Source: Chitinophagaceae bacterium UBA4407
GTDB lineage: Bacteria > Bacteroidota > Bacteroidia > Chitinophagales > Chitinophagaceae
Assembly (NCBI GenBank): GCA_002390845.1
Contig: DGQT01000021.1
Coordinates: 1 to 31,367 of the forward strand
Reading direction: 5' to 3'
DNA length: 31,367 bases
Shown here: positions 8,284 through 16,283 of the stretch, one piece after another
Position numbering within the stretch: the first letter of the stretch is position 1
Layout: every line of letters begins with the position of its first letter
Notes under the pieces: model-generated
Told to the model about the DNA's origin: nothing
What the model saw: the letters and a program-made list of their open reading frames with translations, nothing else
Database searches by the model: none
Translations under genes and position numbers: made by a program

Positions 8284-8541
8284 TTACTTCTTAAACGTAA
8301 ACTTAAAATAAAGCAGCACCAACGAAAAGCTAAGGATTACAGAATTTGCAATAATAACCGGCCGGCTGCTGATACCAATTCCATAAACCAACCATAGGAT
8401 TGTGCTTGTTACCACAATTAAAATCATCCACACACTTAAATCACCAACGCTTTTCGATTGCCACGCTTTATATACCTGCGGTATAAAAGTAATTGATGAA
8501 AGAAACGAACCTGCGTAGCCGGTGAATTCTATCCAGTCCAT
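8284..8541 (-). CDS. SemiSWEET-type sugar transporter (PQ-loop)
   Basis: An 85-residue membrane protein with three predicted helices (about 6-24, 37-55 and 62-81) and the PQ motif FIPQVYKAWQSKS in helix 1, the signature and usual length of bacterial SemiSWEETs. These form a dimer of three-helix bundles that moves mono- or disaccharides passively across the inner membrane. It begins 23 bp after the stop of the M19 dipeptidase gene on the same strand and is probably its operon partner, although the substrates of the two differ. Confidence 0.9.
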   Translation of the reverse strand: MDWIEFTGYAGSFLSSITFIPQVYKAWQSKSVGDLSVWMILIVVTSTILWLVYGIGISSRPVIIANSVILSFSLVLLYFKFTFKK

Positions 8542-8545
8542 AAGA

Positions 8546-8566
8546 AATTATGAATTATGAATTATT
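8546..8566. repeat. Heptamer tandem array (3 units of AATTATK)
   Basis: Three 7-bp units AATTATG, AATTATG, AATTATT between the SemiSWEET start and the M19 stop; the M19 stop codon overlaps the end of the array. Two other heptamer arrays occur in the mqn region. Confidence 0.7.
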
Positions 8567-9740
8567 AATGCTTTTGTACTTCTTGAAATACGCGGATGAA
8601 ATTACCGCCGAGTATTTTTACAATGTCTTCGTTTGAATAACCTCTTTGCTTTAAAGCTTTTGTGATTAAAGGGTAATCCTCCACACCATCCAAACCCAAA
8701 GGCGTTGATTCGCAGCCATCAAAATCGGAACCTAGACCCACATGATCTGCACCAATTAATTTAACGATATAATCAATGTGATCGATTAAAAGTGAAAGCG
8801 GCGGACGAAAACCATCTGTTTCTTTTTTGTATTGTTTGTACAAAACCTGCACTGCTAAATCTGGCTGGGCTCCTGTCTTTACCATTGAATCCAATTCGCT
8901 TTTATGAAGCTTTAAAAATGCAGCTTGCTTTCTCTCGTAAGTGCTGTCAACAAAACCGGAATAAAAGTTTAACTGTATTACACCACCATTTTTACCAATG
9001 GCTTTTATCTGGTCATCTTTCAGGTTTCTACGGTGCGGGCATAAATTATACACACAACTATGCGATGCGATAACAGTTTTTGTGCTGGTATTAATCGCAT
9101 CCCAAAAAGTCTGTTCACCAACATGAGAAATGTCAACGATCATTCCCAGGTCGTTCATGTGCTTAACAATCTGTTTTCCAAAATCTGTTAAGCCCTTGTG
9201 TGGTAAAGAATCTTTTTTTGTGGTTTCATCAAGTGCTGAAGTTGCCCAGGATGGAGAGTTGTTCCAGGTAAGTGTCATGTAACGAACGCCTCTTGCATAA
9301 AGTTTGTCGAGGTTATCAAGTTTATTTTCTATCATATGGCCGCCTTCCATGCCCAGCATGGCCGCAAACTTCTTTTCATTAACGGCTTTTTGTAAATCTT
9401 CAGGACTATACACCATCATCATTGTTGAGGGATTGCGACTTACCCATTCATAAACAGAATCTATTTCGCGGTTGGCCCATGCATAAGGATTTTGTTTGTC
9501 CCCATCGCACCAAATGGAAAACAGCTGTACATCTAGACCGCCTTTTTTTGCCCGGGCAAGATCGCTGTTTGCTTTGCCGTAAAGATCCTGGTCGAAACTA
9601 AAATGTTCATCAATGGAAAGGCTGGGGAAATCGTTGTGTGTATCTACCAGCACTGCATTATAGTGTAGTTTCTTCCACGACTGCGCAAATGAAAATGCTG
9701 CGGGTAAAATAAGTATAAGGCAAATAATTATTTTCTTCAT
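8565..9740 (-). CDS. Exported membrane dipeptidase, peptidase family M19
   Basis: A 391-residue protein with a signal peptide (1-19, MKKIIICLILILPAAFSFA). The metal ligands of the renal dipeptidase family are all visible: His35 and Asp37 in DTHND, bridging Glu132 in GMEGGH, His206 in DISHVGEQTFWD and His227 in ASHS, with catalytic or substrate Asp339 in GLGSDFDG. These binuclear zinc enzymes hydrolyse dipeptides, including D-residue-containing ones; here it would act in the periplasm or at the outer membrane. The length is full. It is the first gene of a likely two-gene operon with the SemiSWEET transporter. Confidence 0.93.
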   Translation of the reverse strand: MKKIIICLILILPAAFSFAQSWKKLHYNAVLVDTHNDFPSLSIDEHFSFDQDLYGKANSDLARAKKGGLDVQLFSIWCDGDKQNPYAWANREIDSVYEWVSRNPSTMMMVYSPEDLQKAVNEKKFAAMLGMEGGHMIENKLDNLDKLYARGVRYMTLTWNNSPSWATSALDETTKKDSLPHKGLTDFGKQIVKHMNDLGMIVDISHVGEQTFWDAINTSTKTVIASHSCVYNLCPHRRNLKDDQIKAIGKNGGVIQLNFYSGFVDSTYERKQAAFLKLHKSELDSMVKTGAQPDLAVQVLYKQYKKETDGFRPPLSLLIDHIDYIVKLIGADHVGLGSDFDGCESTPLGLDGVEDYPLITKALKQRGYSNEDIVKILGGNFIRVFQEVQKH

Positions 9741-9784
9741 GTTGCTTATTGAGTTTTATGGAAGAGGTTTCAGTTGGAAAGATA

Positions 9785-9890
9785 GTTTAATCTTCGCTTT
9801 TATCTACGCTAAGATAAAAGCTCAATAGAATATCCAACCGTAAAAGTGTGCGACGCAAGAAAAGCCTATAAAAGTTCTTTTGCCGGGAAC
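9785..9890 (+). repeat. Dispersed dyad element, full-length copy E7
   Basis: Forward copy with the extended left end: a perfect 9-bp hairpin CTTTTATCT / AGATAAAAG with a 6-base loop, then CTCAATAG, then the dyad TGCGACGCA at 9849-9857, then the tail TTGCCGGGAAC. The tail runs straight into the FabI terminator. Confidence 0.75.
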
Positions 9891-9929
9891 AAAAAAAGCA
9901 CCAACTATTTTATGAGCCGGTGCTTTTTT
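9891..9929. terminator. Terminator between M19 dipeptidase and FabI genes
   Basis: AAAAAAAGCACC pairs with GGTGCTTTTTT around a 16-base loop. It can work in both directions; the FabI gene (minus strand) is the one it most plausibly ends. Part of the loop (ATGAGCCGG) resembles an element tail. Confidence 0.75.
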
Positions 9930-9952
9930 ATTAAAACATTTTATACAAATTT

Positions 9953-10765
9953 CTATTTTTCCATTTGGTCAATAACAGCCTGCGAAACGCCGGTAAAGCT
10001 GTAACCGCCATCGTGAAAAAGATTTTGCATGGTTACCATTTTTGTAAGATCGCTGAAAAGTGTAACGCAGTAATCGGCGCATTGGTCGCCGGTTGCATTA
10101 CCCAGCGGACTCATCTTGTCAGCATAAGCAATGAAGCCACCAAAGCCTTTAACACCGCTGCCTGCCGTAGTTGCGGTTGGTGATTGCGATACTGTGTTTA
10201 CGCGTACTTTCTTTTTTATTCCGTAGTGATAGCCAAAGCTGCGTGCCACACTTTCGAGCAGTGCTTTTGCATCGGCCATTTCGTTGTAATCGGGGAAGAT
10301 ACGTTGCGCCGCAATGTAAGTAAGCGCAATTACGCTGGCACTTTCGTTGAGCGCATCCATATCCCATGCTGTGCGCAGAACGCGGTGCAGGCTCATAGAT
10401 GATATGTCCAACGTTTTTTGATTAAAGCCATAATCCATTTCGGTGTAATGCTTGCCCTTGCGCACATTAAGGCTCATGCCTATGGAATGCAGAATAAAAT
10501 CGATGCCGCCGCCAAAGTGCGCCATAGCACCTTCAAATAATTTTTTAAGATCGTCCATGCTGGTAGCATCGGCTGCAATAACAGGTGCATTAACGGCTTC
10601 GGCAAGTTTATTTATTTCGCCCATGCGCATGGCAACGGGTGCATTGCTTAATACGATTTGTGCGCCTTCTTCATGACAGCGCAATGCGGTCTTCCATGCG
10701 ATTGACCTTTCGTCAAGCGCACCGAAAATGATTCCTTTTTTTCCTTTCAGCAAGTTGTACGACAT
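9953..10765 (-). CDS. fabI: Enoyl-[acyl-carrier-protein] reductase (NADH), FabI
   Basis: A 270-residue short-chain dehydrogenase of the FabI class, which performs the last step of each fatty-acid elongation cycle. The cofactor segment reads GIIFGALDERSIAW (11-24), the FabI form of the Rossmann motif. The catalytic pair Tyr160 and Lys167 has the FabI YX6K spacing (YNEMADAK), with the second conserved Tyr at 150. SQSPTATTAGSGV near residue 193 is the substrate-binding loop, and NLFHDGGYS closes the fold. It is cytosolic and probably essential. The small membrane-protein gene starts 45 bp upstream on the same strand, and a terminator follows. Confidence 0.95.
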   Translation of the reverse strand: MSYNLLKGKKGIIFGALDERSIAWKTALRCHEEGAQIVLSNAPVAMRMGEINKLAEAVNAPVIAADATSMDDLKKLFEGAMAHFGGGIDFILHSIGMSLNVRKGKHYTEMDYGFNQKTLDISSMSLHRVLRTAWDMDALNESASVIALTYIAAQRIFPDYNEMADAKALLESVARSFGYHYGIKKKVRVNTVSQSPTATTAGSGVKGFGGFIAYADKMSPLGNATGDQCADYCVTLFSDLTKMVTMQNLFHDGGYSFTGVSQAVIDQMEK

Positions 10766-10810
10766 AGTGTTGGAGTTTGAGATTTTTTAAAAATCGGGTA
10801 AAAATAGAGA

Positions 10811-11011
10811 TTATGCTTTAAGGGAAAAAAATTTGAACCAGATAAATAAGCAAAGCCAGAAATAAAACCCGCAGGTTGCCAGCAAAGCCAATACCCACAA
10901 TAAAAATTTTTTGCCGCTTTTACGTGGGTTAATTTTCTTTTCCAGCCACTTGCTCCACACATAAACAGGCAACGATAAAATTATAACCGGGCCAACGATT
11001 GTAATATTCAT
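10811..11011 (-). CDS. Small two-helix membrane protein, function unknown
   Basis: A 66-residue open frame with two hydrophobic segments (about 4-20 and 36-58) separated by a basic stretch (EKKINPRKSGKK), so it may be a small inner-membrane hairpin protein. I do not recognise a family. It lies 45 bp upstream of fabI on the same strand and could share its transcript. An overlapping reading frame here lacks comparable features. Confidence is limited by length and absence of a known homologue. Confidence 0.5.
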   Translation of the reverse strand: MNITIVGPVIILSLPVYVWSKWLEKKINPRKSGKKFLLWVLALLATCGFYFWLCLFIWFKFFSLKA

Positions 11012-11036
11012 TTGAATTTAAAAGTAGTATTTTTTT

Positions 11037-11145
11037 GAACCAGGCTGAGGAATAAGAATGAAGCTTTTGTTGCGTCGCACTCGTGTGCTTTCTGAAATTC
11101 TATTGAGCTTTTATTATAGCGAAGATTGAAGCGAAGAGTTTCGAG
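11037..11145 (-). repeat. Dispersed dyad element, full-length copy E8
   Basis: Reverse copy with dyad TGCGTCGCA at 11071-11079 and the extended left-end segment (GAGCTTTTATTATAGCGAAG). It flanks the TPR gene on its 3' side, inverted relative to E9. Confidence 0.75.
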
Positions 11146-11168
11146 AACATACAAACTAAAGGCTTAAA

Positions 11169-11774
11169 TTACAATTCAAATTCACGTATATAAAAATTTG
11201 CTTCTTTATCCCCCAAAGCCTTGGCTTTTTTTAGGTCTTCTAATGCTTTTAAATTATTCTTTTTTACAATATGCAAAATACCGCGAAGTCGATAACAGAA
11301 AGATAATGATGGTTCTATTTTAATTGCTTCATTCACTTGACTAAAAGCGTCATCGAATTTGTATAATTCATAATTGCTGTTTGCTAAATGATAAAAGTAA
11401 ATTGCTTTAAGTTCTGAAAGATTTTTAGTTACCGTATTCAAATTAATTTGATTAATTGCCAATTGAAAATTTTCTGCTGCATTTTCATAATCTTTTTTCA
11501 ATGTATAAGCTTCGCCTATTCCTGCATAATTTTCATAATTTTTATTAATTGTATTGGAAATCATAAAGTCAATAATAGCTTTTTCTAATTGTAATGTAAA
11601 TAAATAGCTCTTGCCTCTTTTCGTTAATGCATCTGAATTATTTCTGTCAATGGACAAAGCCTCACTGTAGAACACAATCGCAGTTTGAAAATCGTTTATT
11701 GCAAAAGCTTTATCTCCTCTTGTGATAATAGGGTTTGATTGCATTCGGAGATATTCTTCTCGGTGACTAGCCAT
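11169..11774 (-). CDS. TPR-repeat protein, AT-rich
   Basis: A 201-residue helical protein of tetratricopeptide repeats: units begin near residues 18, 52, 83, 121 and 156, with typical TPR positions such as FAINDFQTAIVFYSEALSID and YNYELYKFDDAFSQVNEAIKIEP-like segments. There is no signal peptide or membrane helix, so it is probably a cytosolic protein-interaction scaffold of unknown partner. The gene is much richer in A+T than its neighbours (a 60-bp sample at 11521 has about 23% GC, against nearly 50% in recN) and is enclosed by two inverted copies of the dispersed element, which suggests recent acquisition. Confidence 0.8.
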   Translation of the reverse strand: MASHREEYLRMQSNPIITRGDKAFAINDFQTAIVFYSEALSIDRNNSDALTKRGKSYLFTLQLEKAIIDFMISNTINKNYENYAGIGEAYTLKKDYENAAENFQLAINQINLNTVTKNLSELKAIYFYHLANSNYELYKFDDAFSQVNEAIKIEPSLSFCYRLRGILHIVKKNNLKALEDLKKAKALGDKEANFYIREFEL

Positions 11775-11904
11775 ACTTTTTGTTTGATAGTTAATACTAA
11801 AATGCAGATAATTCGAAAGTAAAGGAAAGTTTATTCTTTACAAAAATTTTGTCTTTTGATATTGTTTTTAGACTCTTGCTGTTGCATTATTATTCCCTGT
11901 AACA

Positions 11905-12001
11905 TTAGTTTCAATCTTAGCTAAAATAAAAGCTCAATCACCTTCCCAATGTACAAGAGTGCGACGCAACAACCGATGCTATAAAAATATTTAGCCGGGC
12001 T
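11905..12001 (+). repeat. Dispersed dyad element, full-length copy E9
   Basis: Forward copy with dyad TGCGACGCA at 11960-11968, the left-end segment AAATAAAAGCTCAATCA and tail TTAGCCGGGCTAATAA, which ends within 10 bp of the recN stop codon. It is inverted relative to E8 around the TPR gene. Confidence 0.77.
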
Positions 12002-12010
12002 AATAAGAAT

Positions 12011-13666
12011 TTAATTCATCACCATTTCTCTTGCGTTCTCTAATGCAGCGGCAGTAGGTCTCTCGCCGCTAAGCATTTGTGCAATGGCGGTGATGCGTTC
12101 ATCTTTTGTAAGCAGCCGGATATTTGTTTTTACGGCATCGCCTTTTATTTCTTTGTACACAAAGAAATGTGCATTGGCTTTGCCTGCAATCTGAGGTTGG
12201 TGCGTAATACAGATCACCTGTCGTGTTGCTGATAACTGTTTCATAATTACACCAACTTGTTTGGCAGCTTCGCCGGAAATACCCGTATCTATTTCATCGA
12301 AGATGAGTGTGGGCAGATCAATGGATTGCGCCACCAAAGATTTTATACAAAGCATCAGCCTGCTTAATTCTCCGCCGCTGGCTACTTTTCGTAATGATTC
12401 GAAACGATTGCTTTTGTTGGCATCGAATAAAAATTCGATGGCATCTTTTCCAAACCGGTTCAGGGTAGTTTGTTTCAATTCAACTTTTAGTCTTGCATTG
12501 GGCATACCGACTTGCACAAGCAATGCATTTACATTTTTTTCTAGAGGGTTTATTTGTTGCTGCCTTGCCTTGGAAATTTCGGTAGCATTTTTTTCTGCGT
12601 GCTGTAGTAATTGCGCAACTTCTTTTTCTTTTGAAATTATGGCTTCATCTATATTTAAAACGGTGAGTAGTTTTTCCCTGAGATCGTTTTGTATTTGTAG
12701 TAATTCTGCTGTTGTTTTAACGCCGTGTTTTTTTAATAAACGGTAACCTGTTGCTGTTCTTTCATTGATGAGTTCGATACGCTTTTCATCAAAGTGTACC
12801 GTGTCATTAATACTGTCTATTTCACCGGCAATATCCTGTAATTCTATTTGCGCACTTTGCAATCTTTCGACAATTGCAGGGATATTTTTTTGATAAGAAG
12901 CATAATTGTTTAACTGGTTAATGATGAGTTTTAGCGTTTGAACGATTGGTAGCTCACTTTCTTTAAGATCGAAATAGGCTTTGTTCAATGTTGTTTTTAT
13001 GCCTTCAGCATTGCTCAGCATTTTAAGTTCATTATCGAGATCTTCGAGTTCGTTTTCTTTTAAGGCAGCTTCGTTTAGTTCGTCAAATAAAAACTTGAAA
13101 TAATCAAATTCTTTATTAAAGCTGGCTTTTTGCTGGCGCAGTTGTTCGAGTTCTTTTGATTGCTGTTGCCATTGGTTGTAAATCTTCTTATATGCAGTCA
13201 GCGATTCAGTATTGTTGGCGAGTGCATCCAGTACTTCACGCTGGAAATCGGAATCGCCTAGTTCTAGAGTGTCGAACTGCTGATGCAGATCTACAAGCAA
13301 TGAAGCCAGTGCTTTTAACTGCTGCAATGTAGCAGGCGTGTCGTTGATAAACGCCCTTGATTTCCCATTGGCGGCAATCTCTCTTCTTAGCACCAGTTCA
13401 TTGTCATTTTCCAGTTCATTTTCTGTAAGAAAATCTTTTACATCCTGTTTGTTTTTTATTGTAAAGTAACCTTCAATAAAACATTTTTTATCAGTTTTCA
13501 GTAATACAGAAGTGTCTGCTCTTTCGCCGAGGATTAAACTCAGAGCTCCCATTAAAATACTTTTACCTGCGCCTGTTTCACCGGTAATAATGCTGAGCTT
13601 ATCAGAAAAGGCAATTTCTATTTCATCAATGATGGCGTAGTTCTGTATATGAAGTTTCTGAAGCAT
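12011..13666 (-). CDS. recN: DNA repair protein RecN
   Basis: A 551-residue SMC-like ATPase, full length for RecN, which acts at DNA double-strand breaks in recombinational repair. Walker A GETGAGKS is at 29-36 after the typical opening LHIQNYAIID. Two long coiled-coil arms (about 150-230 and 260-390) surround the centre. The C-terminal half has the ABC signature SGGELSR at 430-436, Walker B LIFDE at 454-458 continuing into DTGISGEAA, and THQPQIA as the switch segment. It is cytoplasmic. A TPR-protein gene lies 66 bp upstream on the same strand. No LexA-like operator was recognised. Confidence 0.96.
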   Translation of the reverse strand: MLQKLHIQNYAIIDEIEIAFSDKLSIITGETGAGKSILMGALSLILGERADTSVLLKTDKKCFIEGYFTIKNKQDVKDFLTENELENDNELVLRREIAANGKSRAFINDTPATLQQLKALASLLVDLHQQFDTLELGDSDFQREVLDALANNTESLTAYKKIYNQWQQQSKELEQLRQQKASFNKEFDYFKFLFDELNEAALKENELEDLDNELKMLSNAEGIKTTLNKAYFDLKESELPIVQTLKLIINQLNNYASYQKNIPAIVERLQSAQIELQDIAGEIDSINDTVHFDEKRIELINERTATGYRLLKKHGVKTTAELLQIQNDLREKLLTVLNIDEAIISKEKEVAQLLQHAEKNATEISKARQQQINPLEKNVNALLVQVGMPNARLKVELKQTTLNRFGKDAIEFLFDANKSNRFESLRKVASGGELSRLMLCIKSLVAQSIDLPTLIFDEIDTGISGEAAKQVGVIMKQLSATRQVICITHQPQIAGKANAHFFVYKEIKGDAVKTNIRLLTKDERITAIAQMLSGERPTAAALENAREMVMN

Positions 13667-13732
13667 AAAATAATTTGCTGGTGTGCAAATTAGCGAATGT
13701 GCAAATGAAGCGGAAAAATGATTGAAAAATAA

Positions 13733-15307
13733 TTACTGGCCCTTGCACCTGGCAATACCAGCCTTGGCTTTTTGATCGAGTGAATCTTTATAATCGTGAT
13801 CTTCCATGTCTAAACATTTCTGGTAAAAAGAAATTGCGGCTTCTTTTTTGCCCTGCTTTTCATAGATCAGCCCGATCTGTAAAGCTGCACGGGCAGCGTA
13901 ATATTCTGTCCGGTCTTCACCCAGTTTTATGGCGGATGAATACATTTTAATTGCTTCGTCAAACCTGTTAAGGTCATCATAAATACGGCCAACCCTGTAA
14001 GTAAATTCAAGTCTGTCTTCAGGCTTCAAGAAATCATTTACACTTTTGCCAACAAGCAAAGCAAGGGCTTCATTGTTGTAGCCGCCATCGCTTAGTAGCC
14101 GGGCTTTTAGCAATAATGCATTTGGCCATACGCCGGATTTAGCGCTTTTATATGCCTGCTTATCTGCATCGGTTAGCTGGCTACCTCTTTTAAAGATCTG
14201 CTGCCGGGCATTTTCTGCTGCTTTTGAATCTCCTTGAAGGTAATAGGCCCAGCTGAGTTTTTCATACGCATCTTTTACATAAAATTTTCCTTTGAAAGCG
14301 GTAAGAAAATTTGAAAATGATTTTATGGCTTCGGGTGTATTTATATGATGCAATGTTGTATAGCCCATTTCAAGATCCCATACCGGTGTACTGAAATACT
14401 CTGGTGAGGGATTACGCCTCAGAATGATATTCTTCGCATTATCTGTTTGCTTGTTGTTAATAGAAAGATTGGTTGTCATATAAGCCAACAAGTGGTTGTT
14501 TACAACATCCAGTTTTCTTTGCTGAATATATTGAAACACTTCGTCAGGTTTATTTTCTATGTAAAACAAAACGTAGCAATAATAAAAACTGGCTTCATTG
14601 AAAAAAAGCTTTGCCTGAGCGTCATTACTATTTACAAATTGTTGCATGATGCCAATGCCGTCTTTTATAGAGCCTTTTATTCCAAACAAACTTGTAAACC
14701 ATTTATATCCATCCGGAATGGTGCCGGCAACTACCAGCAAAGGGCCATAAACCATATTGTTGGGAAGAAAAGAAGGAAAGTCTTTTTTGTTTTGCTTAAC
14801 CAGGTTAAATGCCCTTTTAAAATCCCAGCCAGCCGCCCATTGTTTTCCAAATTTTATTTCTACCGATGCTCGTTGCATGTATACAACCGTGCGGCAGTAA
14901 TTATAAAACGGAGAAGTTTCAGGACCATCTGCCAGCTTATCAAGTCTTGCGCTGAAATTGGGCATACGGATTTTGTAATCTGCAGGGTCTTCATTAAAAA
15001 AGAGCACAAAAAAATCAATGTAACTGTCCAGAATTTCTGGTATAAGGTTATCAGGGTTTTCTTTTCTTGCCTGGTTTATTAACTGCTGTCCGGCAGTTAA
15101 TTTAAGGCTGATGATCTGCTGGTAAGCCTGCTGACAGGTTGTATTAAAGTCGTAAACCTTTTCTGCATGAACCGTAATAGCTGAGAAAATGAAAAATAAT
15201 ACCGCTGCAATTTTTGTGAACGACTTAGCGTATTGCCGAATATTGTTCCTAACGCACAAGAGTGCGACGCAACAAAAGCTTAATATCAGCAATAGCGATG
15301 GGCTCAT
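13733..15307 (-). CDS. Exported TPR protein with repeat-derived 5' end
   Basis: About 524 residues from this ATG. The mature part is helical, with TPR units most obvious at the C-terminus (YYAARAALQIGLIYEKQGKK ... AISFYQKCLDM). A normal signal peptide, FTKIAAVLFFIFSAITVHA, precedes the mature region, preceded by the basic NNIRQYAKS. The ATG codons at 15337 and 15307 both lie in or before a copy of the dispersed element, which in this frame encodes an extra hydrophobic run, MSPSLLLILSFCCVALLC. The native start is therefore uncertain: ATG 15307, ATG 15337, or a TTG at 15259 just past the element. It is probably periplasmic; the partner is unknown. Confidence 0.75.
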   Translation of the reverse strand: MSPSLLLILSFCCVALLCVRNNIRQYAKSFTKIAAVLFFIFSAITVHAEKVYDFNTTCQQAYQQIISLKLTAGQQLINQARKENPDNLIPEILDSYIDFFVLFFNEDPADYKIRMPNFSARLDKLADGPETSPFYNYCRTVVYMQRASVEIKFGKQWAAGWDFKRAFNLVKQNKKDFPSFLPNNMVYGPLLVVAGTIPDGYKWFTSLFGIKGSIKDGIGIMQQFVNSNDAQAKLFFNEASFYYCYVLFYIENKPDEVFQYIQQRKLDVVNNHLLAYMTTNLSINNKQTDNAKNIILRRNPSPEYFSTPVWDLEMGYTTLHHINTPEAIKSFSNFLTAFKGKFYVKDAYEKLSWAYYLQGDSKAAENARQQIFKRGSQLTDADKQAYKSAKSGVWPNALLLKARLLSDGGYNNEALALLVGKSVNDFLKPEDRLEFTYRVGRIYDDLNRFDEAIKMYSSAIKLGEDRTEYYAARAALQIGLIYEKQGKKEAAISFYQKCLDMEDHDYKDSLDQKAKAGIARCKGQ

Positions 15308-15308
15308 A
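15247..15308 (+). repeat. Dispersed dyad element overlapping a gene start, copy E10
   Basis: Forward copy with dyad TGCGACGCA at 15263-15271 and tail GATGGGCTCATAAAA. On the minus strand it supplies the ATG at 15307 and about 16 codons of the TPR-protein reading frame. Confidence 0.75.
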
Positions 15309-15352
15309 AAAATTTTATTCAATAAATGAAACACCAATCAAAGGCCGAAAAT

Positions 15353-15380
15353 AAAAAAGGATGCTGAATGCAGCATCCTT
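15353..15380 (-). terminator. Rho-independent terminator after the zinc-ribbon gene
   Basis: Perfect 8-bp stem GGATGCTG / CAGCATCC with a 4-base loop, followed on the minus strand by six T. Confidence 0.92.
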
Positions 15381-15406
15381 TATATTAAGTTCACAGGGGT
15401 TTAACA

Positions 15407-16162
15407 TTACTTAACCTCAGTGTTGTTGTTCAGTTCATCATCAACCAGTATGCGACCACAGTTTTCGCAGATCATTACTTTCTTGCGCTGGCGTATTTCG
15501 CTTTGTTTTTGTGGCGGAATAGAATTGTAGCAACCACCGCACGCATCTCTTTCTACAGGCACCACTGCAAGGCCGTTACGGTAGCTTTTGCGAATGCGGT
15601 CGTATGAATAAAGTAAACGCTCATCCATACCTTTACGTGCTGCTTCAGAAAGTTGGTTGAAGTGTTTTTCTTCTTTTTCTGTTTCAGCAATAATTTTATC
15701 AAGCTCGCCTTTTTTATGTGCGAGAATACTTTCTTTATTTGCTAATTGTTTTTTCACAACTTCAAGCGCCCTTACTTTATCACCAAGTTCTTCGTTGGCA
15801 TCGCGGATATGCTTGTCGGCAAGTTTGCCTTCAAGCTGCTGCATTTCCATTTCTTTATTAATGGCCTCAAACTCGCGGCTGTTCTTTACAGATTCGCTTT
15901 GCTTTTCGTATTTTTTTACTAAAGCATCTGCGTCTTTTATTGCAGTTCTCTTTTGTTCTATAAATTCTGTAATGCCATTGATTTCTTCTTCAACGCGGTT
16001 TTTACGGCTGTTTAAACCAGTAATTTCATCTTCAAGGTCGCTTACTTCCATCGGAAGTTCACCTTTCAGGATTTTAATTTCATCTAATTTAGAATCAACC
16101 TTTTGCAATTTAACAAGCGAAGAAAGTTTTTCTTCAACCGAGTAATCTTTAACTGCTGCCAT
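15407..16162 (-). CDS. C4-type zinc-ribbon coiled-coil protein (DUF164/CdsZ-like)
   Basis: A 251-residue protein: a long antiparallel coiled coil (about 10-180) followed by a zinc ribbon with Cys208, Cys211, Cys232 and Cys235 (CGGC ... CENC). This is the zf-RING_7 / DUF164 family, which includes chlamydial CdsZ and the Helicobacter HP0958 protein; members act as chaperone-like or nucleic-acid-associated proteins, and the role in Bacteroidota is not established. It is cytoplasmic. It lies downstream of the Nif3-like gene on the same strand, a neighbourhood I recall as common in Bacteroidota, although here a dispersed element copy separates the two. A strong terminator follows. Confidence 0.9.
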   Translation of the reverse strand: MAAVKDYSVEEKLSSLVKLQKVDSKLDEIKILKGELPMEVSDLEDEITGLNSRKNRVEEEINGITEFIEQKRTAIKDADALVKKYEKQSESVKNSREFEAINKEMEMQQLEGKLADKHIRDANEELGDKVRALEVVKKQLANKESILAHKKGELDKIIAETEKEEKHFNQLSEAARKGMDERLLYSYDRIRKSYRNGLAVVPVERDACGGCYNSIPPQKQSEIRQRKKVMICENCGRILVDDELNNNTEVK

Positions 16163-16202
16163 ATTCTAATTTGTAGTTTGAAGTTTGTTACCAAAGTTTT
16201 TT

Positions 16203-16265
16203 TGAGCCCGGCATTTATTCCCCGATTTAGCTTTTCTTGCGTCGCACTCTTGTGCTTTTAAATCA
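16203..16265 (-). repeat. Dispersed dyad element, copy E11
   Basis: Reverse copy with tail GAGCCCGGC and dyad TGCGTCGCA at 16238-16246, placed between the zinc-ribbon and Nif3-like genes. With E12 it encloses the Nif3-like gene as an inverted pair. Confidence 0.75.
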
Positions 16266-16283
16266 ATATTCAGCTTTTCCCAA

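Noticed and set aside
10747..10962. 71-codon frame overlapping the small membrane protein gene
   Set aside because: It overlaps the fabI start region and lacks the two-helix pattern of the competing frame at 10811-11011.
12261..12746. 161-codon frame antisense to recN
   Set aside because: Directly opposite the RecN signature and Walker B motifs; a shadow of that gene.
14447..15082. 211-codon frame antisense to the exported TPR gene
   Set aside because: No recognisable domain; the opposite strand has continuous TPR-type coding with a signal peptide.
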